DNA from: Persicaria tinctoria
Lineage: Eukaryota; Streptophyta; Magnoliopsida; Caryophyllales; Polygonaceae
Length of the DNA: 64,000 bases
NCBI GenBank assembly: GCA_037127255.1
Contig: JBANSL010000001.1
Span: 37,005,001-37,069,000 of the forward strand
Reading direction: 5' to 3'
Of this stretch, positions 41,871 to 53,578 are shown piece after piece. Below the pieces are notes generated by a model. It was not told the origin of the DNA. It saw nothing but the letters and a program-made list of their open reading frames with translations, and made no database searches. The number at the start of each line of letters is the position of its first letter. The first letter of the stretch is position 1. A program made the translations under genes and the position numbers.

Positions 41871-44414
41871 CGCCTGGATCGTTGAGCTCTGTCGATAAGG
41901 CGTCGTCAAAAACTTCTTCCTCGCTTGGGTATACATCATGTACTTCCTTCTCCAACTCTACTCCATCCTTCATTAGGGCTTCCTCTTGGTTCAATGTCGC
42001 TCCTGTAGGATCGGTGCAAGAGATAACATTTACTTTAGAATATATTTCTTTTATTTCCATTACCTCTTCTGTGTCGGGGTTAAAGACATATTCAATTATC
42101 TCATCCCCAATGGTGAATGTGAGAAGTCCCCTTTTAACGTTGATGTTGGCGTCTGCAGTTGCTAGGAATGGTCTCCCAAGAATGATAGGGCAGGCTGGAT
42201 CTTCTGCCATTTCTATTTCAAGAAAATCTGTAGGGACAAAGAATTTACCAACCTTAACAAGGACATCATCTACTATACATGTGGGGATTACCACTGTGTT
42301 GTTTTCCATGTAGAGCTTGGCATCCACAGGTTCCAAAGCGCCTATCTTCACCTTTGACCATATTGATAGGGGCATGATGCTCACAGTCGCTCCTAGATCA
42401 CATAGTGCCTTGAAACGGTACTGACCAAGTCCTAAGGTGATGGCAAACTTACCTGGATCAGGGCGCTTCTCAGGGAAATCCATTTTCTTGCATTCACTGG
42501 CGATCTCCGTCATTGACCGCTTGTTGCTGAGGATCTCCTTGAGGAATTTGACGTAGGTTGGCATCTCGTGAAGTGCTTCTGTAAAAGGAATAGTAACATT
42601 TAGACTTTGGAGCAGCTTCACAAAACGTTTAAACTTACCGTCAGTTGGGTCTTTTAGCGCCTTGGAAGGGAATGGAAGCGTCTTTTTTGGTTTTGGAACC
42701 AGAACAGATGTCGGAGGTGATGCAGATGAGTCAATATTGACAGGATGGGACTCGATATCAACTTGAGTGTGCTCGATATCGACTGGTGGAGTCGAAGTCG
42801 AGGCGGCAGGTGCTGCGGGGTCAATATCGACTAGTCCTTGATCAATATCGACTATTGTTTGGTCAATATCGACCTGGGTATGGTCGAAATCGACTTGCTG
42901 TTTAATAGTTCCGTCTGCTTCTCCGTTCTTTGGTTCTTGCACTTTGTGACCGCTCCGTAGCTTTACAGCAGCGACATGTCCGTTCTGCTCCTTGGGATTT
43001 GGTTCTGTATGCCCTGGGAGTTGCCTGGATGGTCGTGGAATCTGTGTCGCGAACTGGCCCATCTGAGTCTCTATGTTTCTCTTCCAGATGTCTAGCTCTC
43101 CAAATTTTGCATTGATATTCTGGAATTGATTGTTGATGGTGCCTTGATTCCGGCGCATCTCCTCAAGGATGAGCTGCAAATCATCCTTCTTCTGATCCCT
43201 TTCTGGATGTCCCGGAGCTCTGTAGGGCTGGGGGTTCCTAGGAGGACCTTGGTTCCGTTGAGGTTGATAGAACCTTTGGTCCCCCAAATAGCGATTAGGG
43301 CCCCCTGCGTAAGCTGCCTCTTCGTGAATTTCTGTCATCCTGACTTGCTCTGTATGCGGGCACTCAGTAGTGGTGTGCCTTTGTGAACCACATTCGATGC
43401 AAGGTTGGTTGACAGATAGATATTTGACTTGCTTGAGGAGCTTGCGATTATGATCTTTGTAGTATTGCTCCTTGACATCAGGGTCTATCTCCTTAGGCGG
43501 CTCATAGAGAGGCATGGATGGGGCTGGTCTAGCATAGGCATTCTTCTCATAATTGGTAGGAGCCCAATACTTGTTGTCATAATTTGTGAGCTTGTCTAGC
43601 ACACCCCATGCGTCAACTGGTGGCATCGTCAGGTACTCATATCGAGTGTACTGATTGATCCTGTCCTTAGTGACTTGGTCAAGAGAGTTGAAGAAGATCT
43701 CCTGAATAACGTAGGGTGGTTGTCCATGAGTAGGGCAAGATCGCAGTAGTTCCTTGTACCTTTCCCATGGTTTTGCTAGCGGCTCCCCAGGCTTCTGTTT
43801 GAAAACTGTGATCTTTTGGCGGAGGAGTGCTTTCTTGGTAGGAGGGAAGAATTTGTTGAGAAACTCTTGCTCTACTTGTGCCCATGTTGTGAGGGATCTT
43901 GGTTTCAATCCTTCTATCCACTTCAGTGCAGGTCCAGCAAGAGACCAGCGAAAAGCCTTCATCTTGACATATTCCAGAGTTGTACCTTCAGCAAGAGTTC
44001 GGCACATGTAAGAAAAATTGGTAATATGTTCAAGCGGGCATTCATTAAATTTCCATGAAAAGCATTATTTTTTAGTTCTATAAGGAAGTGAGTGCGAATT
44101 TCAAAAGTATTGTCAGGGATTAGAATCGCCGATTCAGGCACGACGAGAGTCGGGTGCATATAATCCTCTGCAGTGGTTGGATATTGGGCAAGCTCAGCTT
44201 CTGCTTGCCTTGCGCGCTCAGCTTCCTGTTCTCTTCCTGCTCTCTCAGCGGCGATAGTAGTATCCTTTGCGGCTAGTTCCCTTGTAAGCCTCTCAATGAG
44301 CTGTTATTGTGTCTCTGCGGCCGCCATGGCTCTTTGTAGTTTAGCTCTGATGTGTAAAAGGCGTCCCGGTTCGTCTAAGCCGTCAAACTCAGGTGGTTGA
44401 CCAGAATGGCGCAT
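41809..44414 (-). pseudogene. gag-protease of element C (stop and frameshift in N-terminus)
   Basis: The Gag leader starts at 44414 (MRHSGQPPEFDGLDEPGRLL) but has TAA at codon 37 (44304-44306). A one-base deletion near 44053 (NNAFHG, then shift) breaks it again. From 44007 it is open for 732 codons. These hold the gag core (FRWSLAGPALKWIEGL), a CCHC knuckle (CIECGSQRHTTTEC), the VDIDQ heptad linker and the Athila protease (ALCDLGATVSIMPL, ILGRPFLAT). It ends in TAG at 41809-41811, in frame with pol. It would supply the particle shell and maturation protease. Confidence 0.88.
42722..42900 (-). repeat. 21-bp heptad repeat in gag (VDIDQxx)
   Basis: Motifs at about 42820, 42841, 42861 and 42881 (TCAATATCGA three times, then TCGAAATCGA) give the heptads VDFDHTQ, VDIDQTI, VDIDQGL and VDIDPAA. 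It occupies the same place in the protein as 6826-7020 in element A. Confidence 0.8.
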
Positions 44415-44476
44415 ACATCTGTAAAGTAACTCAAAGTAGACATGAGATTTAACTACCTAAGGCGCGAATGATAGCT

Positions 44477-44494
44477 TCACCGGCAACGGCGCCA
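44477..44494 (-). promoter_or_regulatory. Primer binding site of element C
   Basis: The minus strand reads TGGCGCCGTTGCCGGTGA, one mismatch from element A's site and from the tRNA-Asp 3' end complement, 3 nt from the LTR. Confidence 0.88.
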
Positions 44495-44497
44495 ATT

Positions 44498-46427
44498 TGT
44501 TGTAAGAGGAAATCGAGAATGCAAAACAGTAAGTAAATAAAGTAAAGCAAACCGATCGAATCCCAGCAAAAAATGTCCAAGAATTCCTCCAATATAGTAA
44601 GAGAAAGTCAGGTTCGAATCCACGAGAAAGCTGGTCAGCGGATCCTAGGCAGCGGTGGAATCTCACTTGATTTCGACTCCATAAAACAACTCAATATTGA
44701 CTAGAGGCCGTCAATATCGACTAGTTCAGTCGATTTTGGGCAGTTTTCAGCAAGGCAGTCAATTTCTGGTCAGAGTCGCTCAATATCGACTTAGGTCAGT
44801 CAATATCGACTTAGGTCAGTCAATATCGACTTGTACGTTCTTCCTCAAAATCGACCTGTTCAGAGACAAACGAGCAGCGATCTTTCTGGATCGAAAGTCA
44901 GAAGTAGATATCGACCTATAGGAGGTCAATATCAAGTAGGGAAACGGTAACAAAAATAAAGAACAAAGCTTCGGTAGATTTCGGAATAAACTTTATGTAA
45001 AAGAAAACTTCCAAGATCGGGGTTTGCGACAACGATTACCATGAAAGCGGAATAAAAATCATAAAAGGCGGTGACTTTATCGATAAAGGAGAAGACTTTC
45101 ACCTAATCCGACAAGTAGGAATATAAATCTCGCGACAAATAATCCTAATTGCATCTATTCCTTTTCATAATTAGCATTTATAATCTTTTGAATAAAAATC
45201 CTAATTACTACCCAAGTTTCACAACATAAGTTCTTCAATTTCTCAATCAAAGATGAAGCACATAGGGAATAGATTAAGATAACGACAAAATACCTCCTTT
45301 CGCAATTGCTAATCCATCAACATGGCTCTCGTTGGGCTCACCCCAACCCCAGAAGTAGGTGGACTACTCGCGCCTCATCGCAATCGCAGACATTGGTGTA
45401 TGAAAAGAAACTTGCAATAAACTAATATTCAAAATCTTTACAATCCCGGCACTCAACTTTCGTAGAATGCCAAAACCCTAAAACCTTTGAACTCCTAAAA
45501 ACCTCTATGTGTAATTGTATCTCTGAATTTTGAATGAATAAAACTCAGCCCCATGGGCTTTATTTATAGGCTTCCAATCCTTCCTAATCAAGGAAGGAAT
45601 TCTATCTATATCTCTATCTATTATAGAAGATATAATTCTACTTGGAAATAAATATATCTAAATAAGATAAAACTAGATAAATCCTAGGGTAATTAAATGT
45701 TGTTAACCCTTAGGATAAATAAAAAGATAAAATCTCTCAAGTCTTCATGCGCAAGGAATCTCCTCCCGAAAATATCCCCAACGGATTCGGGATAAAACTT
45801 TAAGTAAAGCTCGGAATCGGATTGGTGACGTCGCTGGGTGTAAGTCGATATCGACCAATGCATGTCGATATCGAGTACCTTTTCTCGGCTTTTCCTCTCT
45901 GCTACTCGATTCCGGCTCCTGTGATGAAAATCGAATGACTTTGTGGTCGATATCGACTAGGATATATCGATATCGAGTTGAGTCTTCAGCTTTCTCTCCG
46001 TCTTGGCTCGATTTTGGCTTCTGAGGAAGATATTAAGTCGATTTTTCTGGTCAGTATTGACTTACTGAGGTCAATATCGACTTGCCCCTTTTCTTCACAT
46101 CTTGCTTCTGGTCCATATCGATTTGACTTGTGATTTTCGACCAGATTTAGTCAATATCGACTAGGATGAGTCGATATTGACTTCTGCTCAGTTTCTCGTT
46201 CTGGGCTCAGCTTCGCTTGATGTCAGGTGCTTTCTTGTCGATTTTTGCGCTCCTTCAGTAGACATCAAGTGCTCTTCCAGTCTTTCTTAGATTTGCTTCG
46301 ATTTAGCTCCAAATTCTGCAATATTAAATAGAAACTTGTGTAGACCTCTATTTCTCAAAAATAAACATAAACTGCACAAATTCACTATATTCCCATCCCA
46401 AAATGCATGAAATGATGAAATAAGGAG
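44498..46427 (-). repeat. 5' LTR of element C, 5' end truncated
   Basis: It runs from TGTTGTAAGAGG (44498) to 46427, where similarity to the other LTR (27563) stops about 37 bp plus the terminus before its true end. TCGA-type motif fields lie at 44690-44935 (20-bp steps) and 45850-46260. At 46427 it joins sequence copied from exon 2 of the neighbouring Ulp1-like pseudogene. Confidence 0.85.
45561..45568 (-). promoter_or_regulatory. TATA box of element C's 5' LTR
   Basis: The minus strand reads CCTATAAATAAAGCCC, equivalent in place to the TATA box of element A's LTR. Confidence 0.5.
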
Positions 46428-46640
46428 GCTCGCCAAGTTGTTCCTCACCATCAACCTACCATTGCTATTTCAATTACTTTTGCATAATAAATTGAAGTTA
46501 ATGTGATTAATCTGGAGGCTCAATTTGAGAATTTGATAATTTGGGAATTTGGGAATTTGTTCAGCATAAACTACAGTCTCTTACAATGTCATTTCTTCAA
46601 TTATATTTGTAGAAATTGATTGTAAGTGTTCATTCTATAG
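46428..46640. other. Junction between element C and the Ulp1 block
   Basis: The first ~28 bases (GGCTCGCCAAGTTGTTCCTC and on, 46427-46454) duplicate 48049-48076. The rest is A/T-rich intron-like sequence ending at a plausible acceptor (CTATAG, 46640). Confidence 0.7.
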
Positions 46641-49600
46641 GTAAACGTCCGCAGAGTGTAAGTGATTCACCTGTTCTAGACAGTCAAAATAGAAATTCGA
46701 AGAGATGAAAACGATCTGTAGTTAAACCTCGAGTAGTTGATTTATCTAGAGATTCACCTCCCTTCAAGGATGAACTGTCTGTTGATACTGAGCCTGGTAA
46801 ATCCTTCGAAGTAGGGGAGGGTTGTTGATCACTTGAATCCAAAGATTCGCAACCGCTTGTAAGAAAAAACAGTAAGAGGGAAGTGCACCCTGGGATTGAT
46901 CTTCCTGTTAGCACTGTTGCTATGGAGACCATTGAAATTGCAAGGCTGGAAATCCATTCAGCTAATGAGACGGTTGTTCAACATGTAAACCCAACTGTGC
47001 ATATCATAACATCTGATGAGCAAACAAATACCACAGACATACAACCTATCGCAGAAAACAGGCAGCTGATTGTGAGGAATGAGAGAAACACTAGACAAAA
47101 AAATCTCCCAGCATTGAAATCACGGTCAAGCCCACGCTTGCTGGTGTCGTCCTTGAAAAAAATGAATGTCAAGCAAAGGAAATTAATTGAGGATATTGGC
47201 TTTGGATTTTTGTTCAACTTGGATATTGTTACCCTACCAATGCTTCTTTCATATTGGTTAGTGGATCAGTTTGACCCTAACAAGTGTTGCTTGGTGTTGG
47301 CTAATGGAGGCGAACTTGAAATTGCAGAAATAGACGTGCATATCACAATGGGATTCCCAATGGGGAAAGTTTTAGTTGGAAGAAAATCAGCTAAAGAGAA
47401 TTTCAGTCTTGTGCAAGAGTGGAAAACCACATTTGATGTCCAGGACAATATAACAACAGCTATGGTTATGGAAAAATTGATAGCTGACACTGACCGCGGT
47501 GATCAATTCCTTCTGAACTTTATTGTTATACTGGACTCTATCTTGGTTGATACACTAGGAAACGGACATGTCAACCATAGTTTAATAAGAGTAGTTCTTG
47601 AATTGGATGACCTGAAAGACCTAAATTGGTGTGCTCTTGTGTTGGAAAGTTTGGTCGATGCAAAGAGAAGCTGGGAAAAGAACAAAAATGGTCATTTCAG
47701 AGGGCCTCTATTATTCTTGGTTGTAAGTATTTTTTTCAAACCTTTTCTCTGATGTTAACTTAATTTCTTTACCATGTCGGTAGTACAAATGTCACCCCCC
47801 CTACTTTTATCTACATGTCTACAGTATTCTTTATGTCAGCATTCCCTGGTCCATCGTTATACTGATATATGTTTATCCCCTTGGTGTGCCAGTTGTTTTA
47901 CATGGATAGGGTGAAATTATTCACAAGCACAACACTAAGAAGAATGACTCGTTCTTTCCCGATTTTCGTTGGCATAAATTACAAAATCTTGCGCCAACGA
48001 GAAACTGATGATATAAGTACTGGAGGCTTTGGCTGTGGCTTAGTCCAGGCTCGCCAAGTTGTTCCTCACCATCAAGATGTACCATCTACAGCTTGTCCAC
48101 AGCCTACTGCACAAAACGATGAAGGCACCAGTCACCCTGTTGATCCAGAAAAAGAGCCACCCCCAGTTGAGGTTTGTATGAATTATTTAAACCAATTCAA
48201 TGTAATATTAGTACAGTATAGCAATGTTCTGATATTTACTGATGACTTTTTATTCTTATTTTTTATGTAATGTTATCTTCTAGAGTTGGATAAAGTTGTT
48301 TGCTTAAAAGACTTCTGCACTTGCATCTGCTATTTCTGATTTTGCTGAGTGGTCTACGAAAGTCCCGATTGAACTACAACATGATGACAAGGTGAAAAGA
48401 CTTCTACATGCAGCAAACCAGCTTTTAGGGATGGAAAATGTCAATTCTGAGGCTCCTACGGCTACGGATGCTGCAGACATGTCAAATATGAATGACCCTG
48501 TAAGCCCATATTTTACCGAATCCCAAGAGAAATTCTGGGTAGACCCTGTTTTATTAGATTGCATTACTCAGATCGGAATTGCATATCAGAACAAGCAAAA
48601 AATGAAATCAAATATCAAAGTGGACGGGGAATTTTCCTTTGATATATTTCTAGATGATCCGGTTTTTAAGAAAGATGAACGGACATCATTGAACACATCG
48701 GTTGAAATGAAGAATGCTAATGAGGCAACCCAGGCTCCCCCAGACAGCCATGGCCAGTCTCCAATACAACAGGGTGTTGAAGCTACTCCTAATCCCCTAC
48801 CCACTCAATTTAAAGCTGATACTCCACCAGTGAACCCTTTGGGAGATACAATAAAATGCATTCCCCTGCTGCCTTGCCACCAAGGAGGTCGCCACGGATC
48901 AACATAGTTGATGGAAATGCTGCAGAACAACTTAATAAAATGAAGAGAGAAGAAGCTACAAGGAGAGCACATAAACCTTCTGCATCTTTGAGAAGCCCAT
49001 ATTACTCGCGTGTTGTTGACATTACAGATCCTATCTCTGAAATTGAGCGCACTGTTTCAGCCTATTTAGCAATGAAAACACCTCACAGCATGTAAGTTCA
49101 TTTTAAACTTAATTTTCTTAATGTATGTTCAGTTACAAGTAAAAGATTATTTTCATATAATCCATCTTCAAAATGATTGACATTGTAGGGAAATTTTGTT
49201 TAAGCACAAGTCTGTTGAAATTGTTAGAACAAACATGGCTACACTTGAGGATAAAACCCACTTGTCTAGTGTCATTATTGATGCATAGACAGCTATCCTC
49301 AACCACAAGGAACATTATAAAAGTGCTCAATCACCAGCAAGCCTATTTGTCAATATCAACAAAACTGTAATATTTTTACAATTTTATCTTTCAATTACAC
49401 TCCATTGTTAGCCGTTATTACAATTCGTCTGTTTTTTTACTAATTTCTATTCTTAATCCAGTTTAATGTAGAGAGTGTATCATTACGAGCTTGTGACGAA
49501 CAGTTCCAGAGGTTTAACCTCCACATTGATATTGTATTGTCATTGTCACCACACCTTTCTTTGAAGGATATAGACATGGTACTCCCTTGCAATTAAATAA

Positions 49601-50257
49601 ATAAAGTTCACAAGACCAATCACTAATGTTTATTTGTTTTTTTATTATGTTGATTAGATTGTGTTTGGGGTTGAACGAACAGCAGACTATGTCATGGTTG
49701 TCTTCAACTTTAAAAACAAAGTGGTCCAAATTGTTGATGTCACACCATCTTGCGCTGATCCAATTAGCCCCTTCCCATCACCCTTTGAATGTTTGGTAAG
49801 TTTTACTACTGATATCTAATATTTCTTTCCTTATCTTAATTTCATTTAAATATCAACTCATTTTATAATTACAATTACATGAATTATAATTCAATCCATG
49901 CAGGGAGATATGCTGATTGCTTATCTAACAGATAAGGAACTCCGAGCAAAGGCAGAAATAGTGTCAGCTGCACCATCATCAAAAGTCCCCATCACATGGG
50001 CTGGAGAGGAGAAAGTTCAACATTCTGGGCTATGCCTCATGCGCCACATGGAGACCTTCTTTGGGACAGAAAGAGGGTACAAGTGTGGATTGAAAAAGGG
50101 CAATTTCAAGAATATTTCAAAGCTAGGGGTGAAGTATTTGACAGATATAGTATGTTCAGAGTTGAATGAAGGGAACGCGGATGTTGTGAAGGCAACAAAA
50201 TCCCATGCAAGAATGACTTCAAAAGGAATTCAGGGCCAGAAACTAAATCTTGGTTGA
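46641..50257 (+). pseudogene. Ulp1-protease-like gene of the plant DUF1985/C48 type, inactivated
   Basis: Seven exons are readable: 46641-47722, 47893-48171, 48311-49091, 49189-49366, 49462-49578, 49658-49795 and 49904-50257, with GT/AG borders. Exon 1 holds the N-terminal domain typical of these proteins (FNLDIVTLPMLLSYWLVDQF...VHITMGFPMG). The last exons hold the C48 fold (YVMVVFNFKNKVVQIVD; GLCLMRHMETFF). Lesions are two stops in exon 1 before 46883, a frameshift near 48860 and a TAG replacing Trp in exon 4 (about 49290). The catalytic positions are also lost: Tyr for the His, Ser for the Cys. Such genes are known cargo of Mutator-like elements. The 5' end is cut at the junction with element C. 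Confidence 0.75.
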
Positions 50258-50338
50258 ACAACCACAATGCAATTTTGTGTTTTATTTGCAAACTTTAAAA
50301 TGTATTTTGGTGTAGACAGTTATGTACTCTGCTTATGA

Positions 50339-50424
50339 ACAGTTTTCTCATACCAATTAAGACATTTGTTGTCCCTGTGGTCAGTTTTCTCGTACCCGTT
50401 AAGACATTTGTTGTCCCTGTGGTT
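50339..50424. repeat. ~43-bp tandem duplication in the 3' flank
   Basis: Two copies of 'agttttctcRtaccMRttaag' followed by 'acatttgttgtccctgtggt' lie in direct order downstream of the Ulp1-like pseudogene. They are non-coding. Confidence 0.85.
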
Positions 50425-50957
50425 TTTTCATGGGTAGTATTTGTCAAAATGCATACAACTATAACTGCTTCTAAACAGTTGTGTTTGTTCTTTTATGTGT
50501 CAACACAATTCTCTGCCCCAGTAATCAAATGGTCTATGTTATTCAAACAGTTTATTTAGTGATATCCATTCGTTTGTTGTGCAATTATAAACTATTGTTT
50601 AGCAAAACTAAGTTGATGTTGAGCAAATTACCAGTAACATGAAAACTTAGTTAAACAGTGCCAGCACTACTGGTACCAAAACAATCCACAAACTAATCAA
50701 ATGTGTCCGCAGTATCACAGGAGATAGACGTAAAACTTCAGTAACACTTTATAATTTGAAATATGAGGAAGGAAATTACAAAATAATTATATGATTGTTA
50801 TGATATTAATATGTTGCCTCATATCATTAGGATGGAACACAAAGAAACTAAAATAAAAAAAATAAAACTACATTCAACATATAAATAAGTACCAATGTTA
50901 TCACTTATTAATATAGTAGAACTACAGTCCTAAGAAGTCATCAATCTTCTTCCTCCT
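50425..50957. other. A/T-rich spacer with a lone satellite unit
   Basis: No gene is seen. 50579-50635 ('gtgcaattataaactattg'...'gttgagcaaatta') is a diverged partial copy of the 199-bp tandem repeat found at 54675. Confidence 0.5.
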
Positions 50958-51387
50958 TTACATTTCTGCATCTAAAACCTCTTTAACACACCCCATGAGA
51001 TTGTCCTTTGCCTCTTCAAACAAATGTCTTTGATTGCCAAGTTCTCTTTCCATCTACATAAAAGATAAAATACAAGACTCAATCACAGTATGGAAAAAAA
51101 ATTATGGATAAAACTTCAAATATCACCTTTGATAATGATTCACCATCTTCATCTTTGGATGCTATCCGAATGTGATGTTCAGTTGCTATTATTGATCTTT
51201 GTGATTCCTCATATAATGTATAATGAACCACGACGGCTTCCAACAACTCGGCCCTGCGAGCCTCTTTGTTAGTCTCGCATGCTTCATCAACTAGATTCAT
51301 ATGATACCCGCGGTAAACAACACCATCAAGCACATCCAACAATTGATGGAAACTCGTGCAAAACCCAACAGTGTTTCCATAGTTCAT
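50958..51387 (-). CDS. Small two-exon protein, Glu/Lys-rich helical, unrecognised
   Basis: Exon 1 (51127-51387 or starting further up) reads MNYGNTVGFCTSFHQLLDVL, continues through ACETNKEARRAELLEAVVVH and ends at GATAATGATTC|ACC in complement (CAAAG|GTGATA). Exon 2 (50958-51053) begins after GTAG with MERELGNQRHLFEEAKDN and ends in TAA. Joined, this gives about 119 residues with a strongly helical, charged second half that could form a coiled coil. I do not recognise the family. The clean splice sites and open frames suggest it is, or recently was, a gene. It lies between the two Ulp1-like genes, as cargo. Confidence 0.5.
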
Positions 51388-52120
51388 CTTTTTAGATAGG
51401 GATGTATTATCAGTGTGGTTAAAGGGTCTGGTATACTGATTTCTGTTAAAACCAGTTTTCAGACGCCAATGGACTACAAAGAATAATAAATGGATATATA
51501 TATATATAGGCAATAATTAGACAGTTTTCATCTTGTAACAGTTATTTGTGACAGTTCATTACAGAGTGAATATAAAAAAAACTGACAAAACTGTAAAACT
51601 ATAAACTGAAAACGGATTACAGTTATTTGAGTTACAGTTATCGTTGGTGGACATTAACTAACTCGTGTCAGCACTATTTTTGGCCTTATCCACCTACTGT
51701 CATCACAAAAACTTCAAAAACAGAAAACAGCCAAAATTATAAGAATAATGTCACCAATAGATCCAACTACTCTAACCAACAATGTAAACAATGTAACAAA
51801 AAAATTTGAACACTTGCCAATTCTTGCAATAGCATACACTTGAAAATCACAAAAAGAATACAAGCCCAGGGTCTCAAGTAATTGTACCTAATATCAGTGT
51901 CAGCGCTACTTTGGGACTTACCCAACTAGTGTTACACACATAAGCTTCAATATCAGAAAATGTCAAGCCATGAACTTCAATAGCAGAAACCAACAATATG
52001 ATCACCTAGTGTCACACCAAATGTCTTACTTAAATATTAAAGATTACTATAATTTAAATAGAAATCGGAAAGAAATGAGATCAAGGACAAATTTCATTCA
52101 TAAAATATATTTTAGGTTAC
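51388..52120. other. A/T-rich spacer with dispersed short repeats
   Basis: No gene is seen. A ~40-bp repeat (GTGTCAGCRCTAYTTT and on) occurs at 51664 and 51893, and again at 55343. An (AT)n run is at 51494-51508. Confidence 0.5.
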
Positions 52121-52165
52121 ATCAGTACCGTACAAAATTACATACTGCACTTATATCATATACAG

Positions 52166-52800
52166 CTAGAGTTCTGCTCGGCAAAGAGGACAATTGTTTT
52201 GAACTAAAAGCCATGATCGTAAACAATTTGGATGAAAGTGATGTTGGCATGGCGTTTGAAGAACGGGATCTGACTCCAACATTGGAAGCAAGCATATTGT
52301 ACATTCTTCATCATCAAGATCAAGGTGATATATCTCCCTTAATCCGTCAATATCCATAGGCTCTGGAGGTTCTGGATGATCTACTTGGTCAACCTCCATA
52401 TGAATGTCATCGTTTATGTCGGACTCATAGCTTGAATCAGACGAAGAGTCGTCATAAAAATGTACATTGATGGTGATGTTAGGACAAAGACCATACTCAA
52501 CAAGATCAGCATCGACGTCAAACCAACTTCTAGTGTAATCCATTAGAAGCCGATTGGCTACCTGGTTTCTAACCTCAACAGTTACTCCTGCATCATGTAG
52601 CACTTCGTTGCAGCGGGCTAGACTCATAGGCATACCATTCCAAATAGACGTGTGATAGAAGTTAAGGGAATGCTGTCAAAGTGGATGGACACAACAAGTA
52701 GACTCGGTCCATACCAATATAACTCAGATGCTGATATTTCAACTTCATAAGTACCAACAATGTAGTCGTAATCTAGTTCAGTATAGGTTGGGAATGCCAT
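52166..52800 (-). pseudogene. RING-H2 finger gene, copy 1 (frameshifted)
   Basis: The ATG at 52800 opens MAFPTYTELDYDYIVGTYEV, but the frame is lost near 52640. The open part from 52633 continues 155 codons and ends with a C-terminal RING-H2: CTICLLPMLESD, then PCQHHFHPNC, then CPLC, fitting C-x2-C...C-x-H-x2-H-x2-C...C-x2-C. RING-H2 proteins are usually E3 ubiquitin ligases that recruit an E2. The region before it is acidic (Asp/Ser-rich). Copy 2 is open across the place where this copy is shifted, so the lesion is specific to this copy. An unseen splice is an alternative. Confidence 0.7.
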
Positions 52801-53578
52801 TGAAAGAGAGAAAACCTACACAGACAAAATCAAAATATACTCATATATTAGACATTCACTTAAAAATAAAACATTACATCGATATTAATAAGAAATAAAC
52901 ATTTCAGAAAGACAAAAGAGAAAAAAAGTCTGAAAAACTGGAAAAACCCTAACTAATGACTTTTAATGACAGTAAGAATCACACAACACCCACAGAATAT
53001 AATGCAATACGAAATAAGCAAGACAAACACCAATATATGAATATTAATAGACTAAAAAGCAAGGGGAATTTCAACGAAAATCGGAGAATACAACAATAAG
53101 AAATTTGCTGAAACAGTACATCAAAATAACCGATAACGTTTTTTTGAAGGAAGAAAACAGAAAGGAGTACATACCACAACCGGAATCGCACCTTGAGAAG
53201 AAGAAAACAATACTTTGGGCATTAAAAACCTCTTCACAAAATATACACTTCAACAACAAAAAAAACTAGGCCACTGTCACCACACATAATATATAAGCAT
53301 ATTCATCAAAGTTCAGGTGGTCTTTCTTCCTCAAATAAAACACAGTATCATACACAACCAAATATAATAGTGCACGAATTTCATTAATATTATACATTTA
53401 CAAACACCAGTTATGACAAATAGTTACAAAATACATTGGTATGATTGGAATGGAAATCAGATACAAAAAGGTGCCAGACACCAACTTCCATTCATACCAT
53501 ACATTCCATTATATTAACTACCACAAAATAGGTGCAACTACAATATCTTTTCCAAGCACATATACATTACAAATATGC
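52801..53578. other. Leader and spacer between RING copies
   Basis: A/T-rich with no gene of its own. It includes the presumed 5' leader or intron of copy 1 and the 3' flank of copy 2. Short open frames on the minus strand (52979-53259) have no recognisable domain. Confidence 0.5.

Larger units (their letters stand above)
21190..46427 (-). mobile_element. Element C: old Athila-type retrotransposon, nested with CACTA and LINE
   Basis: This minus-strand Ty3/gypsy element has a tRNA-Asp primer site (44477-44494), gag (41809-44414), pol (38083-41712), an env-position ORF (35304-36684) and LTRs at both ends. The 3' LTR is truncated near 21190 and split by a CACTA element. The 5' LTR loses its first ~65 bp at 46427. 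A LINE occupies 28909-35230. Subtracting these insertions leaves about 14 kb, which fits autonomous Athila elements. Gag, pol and env all carry lesions. It shares gene order, leader, 3' region and TCGA-type motifs with element A but is clearly older and more diverged. Confidence 0.9.
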
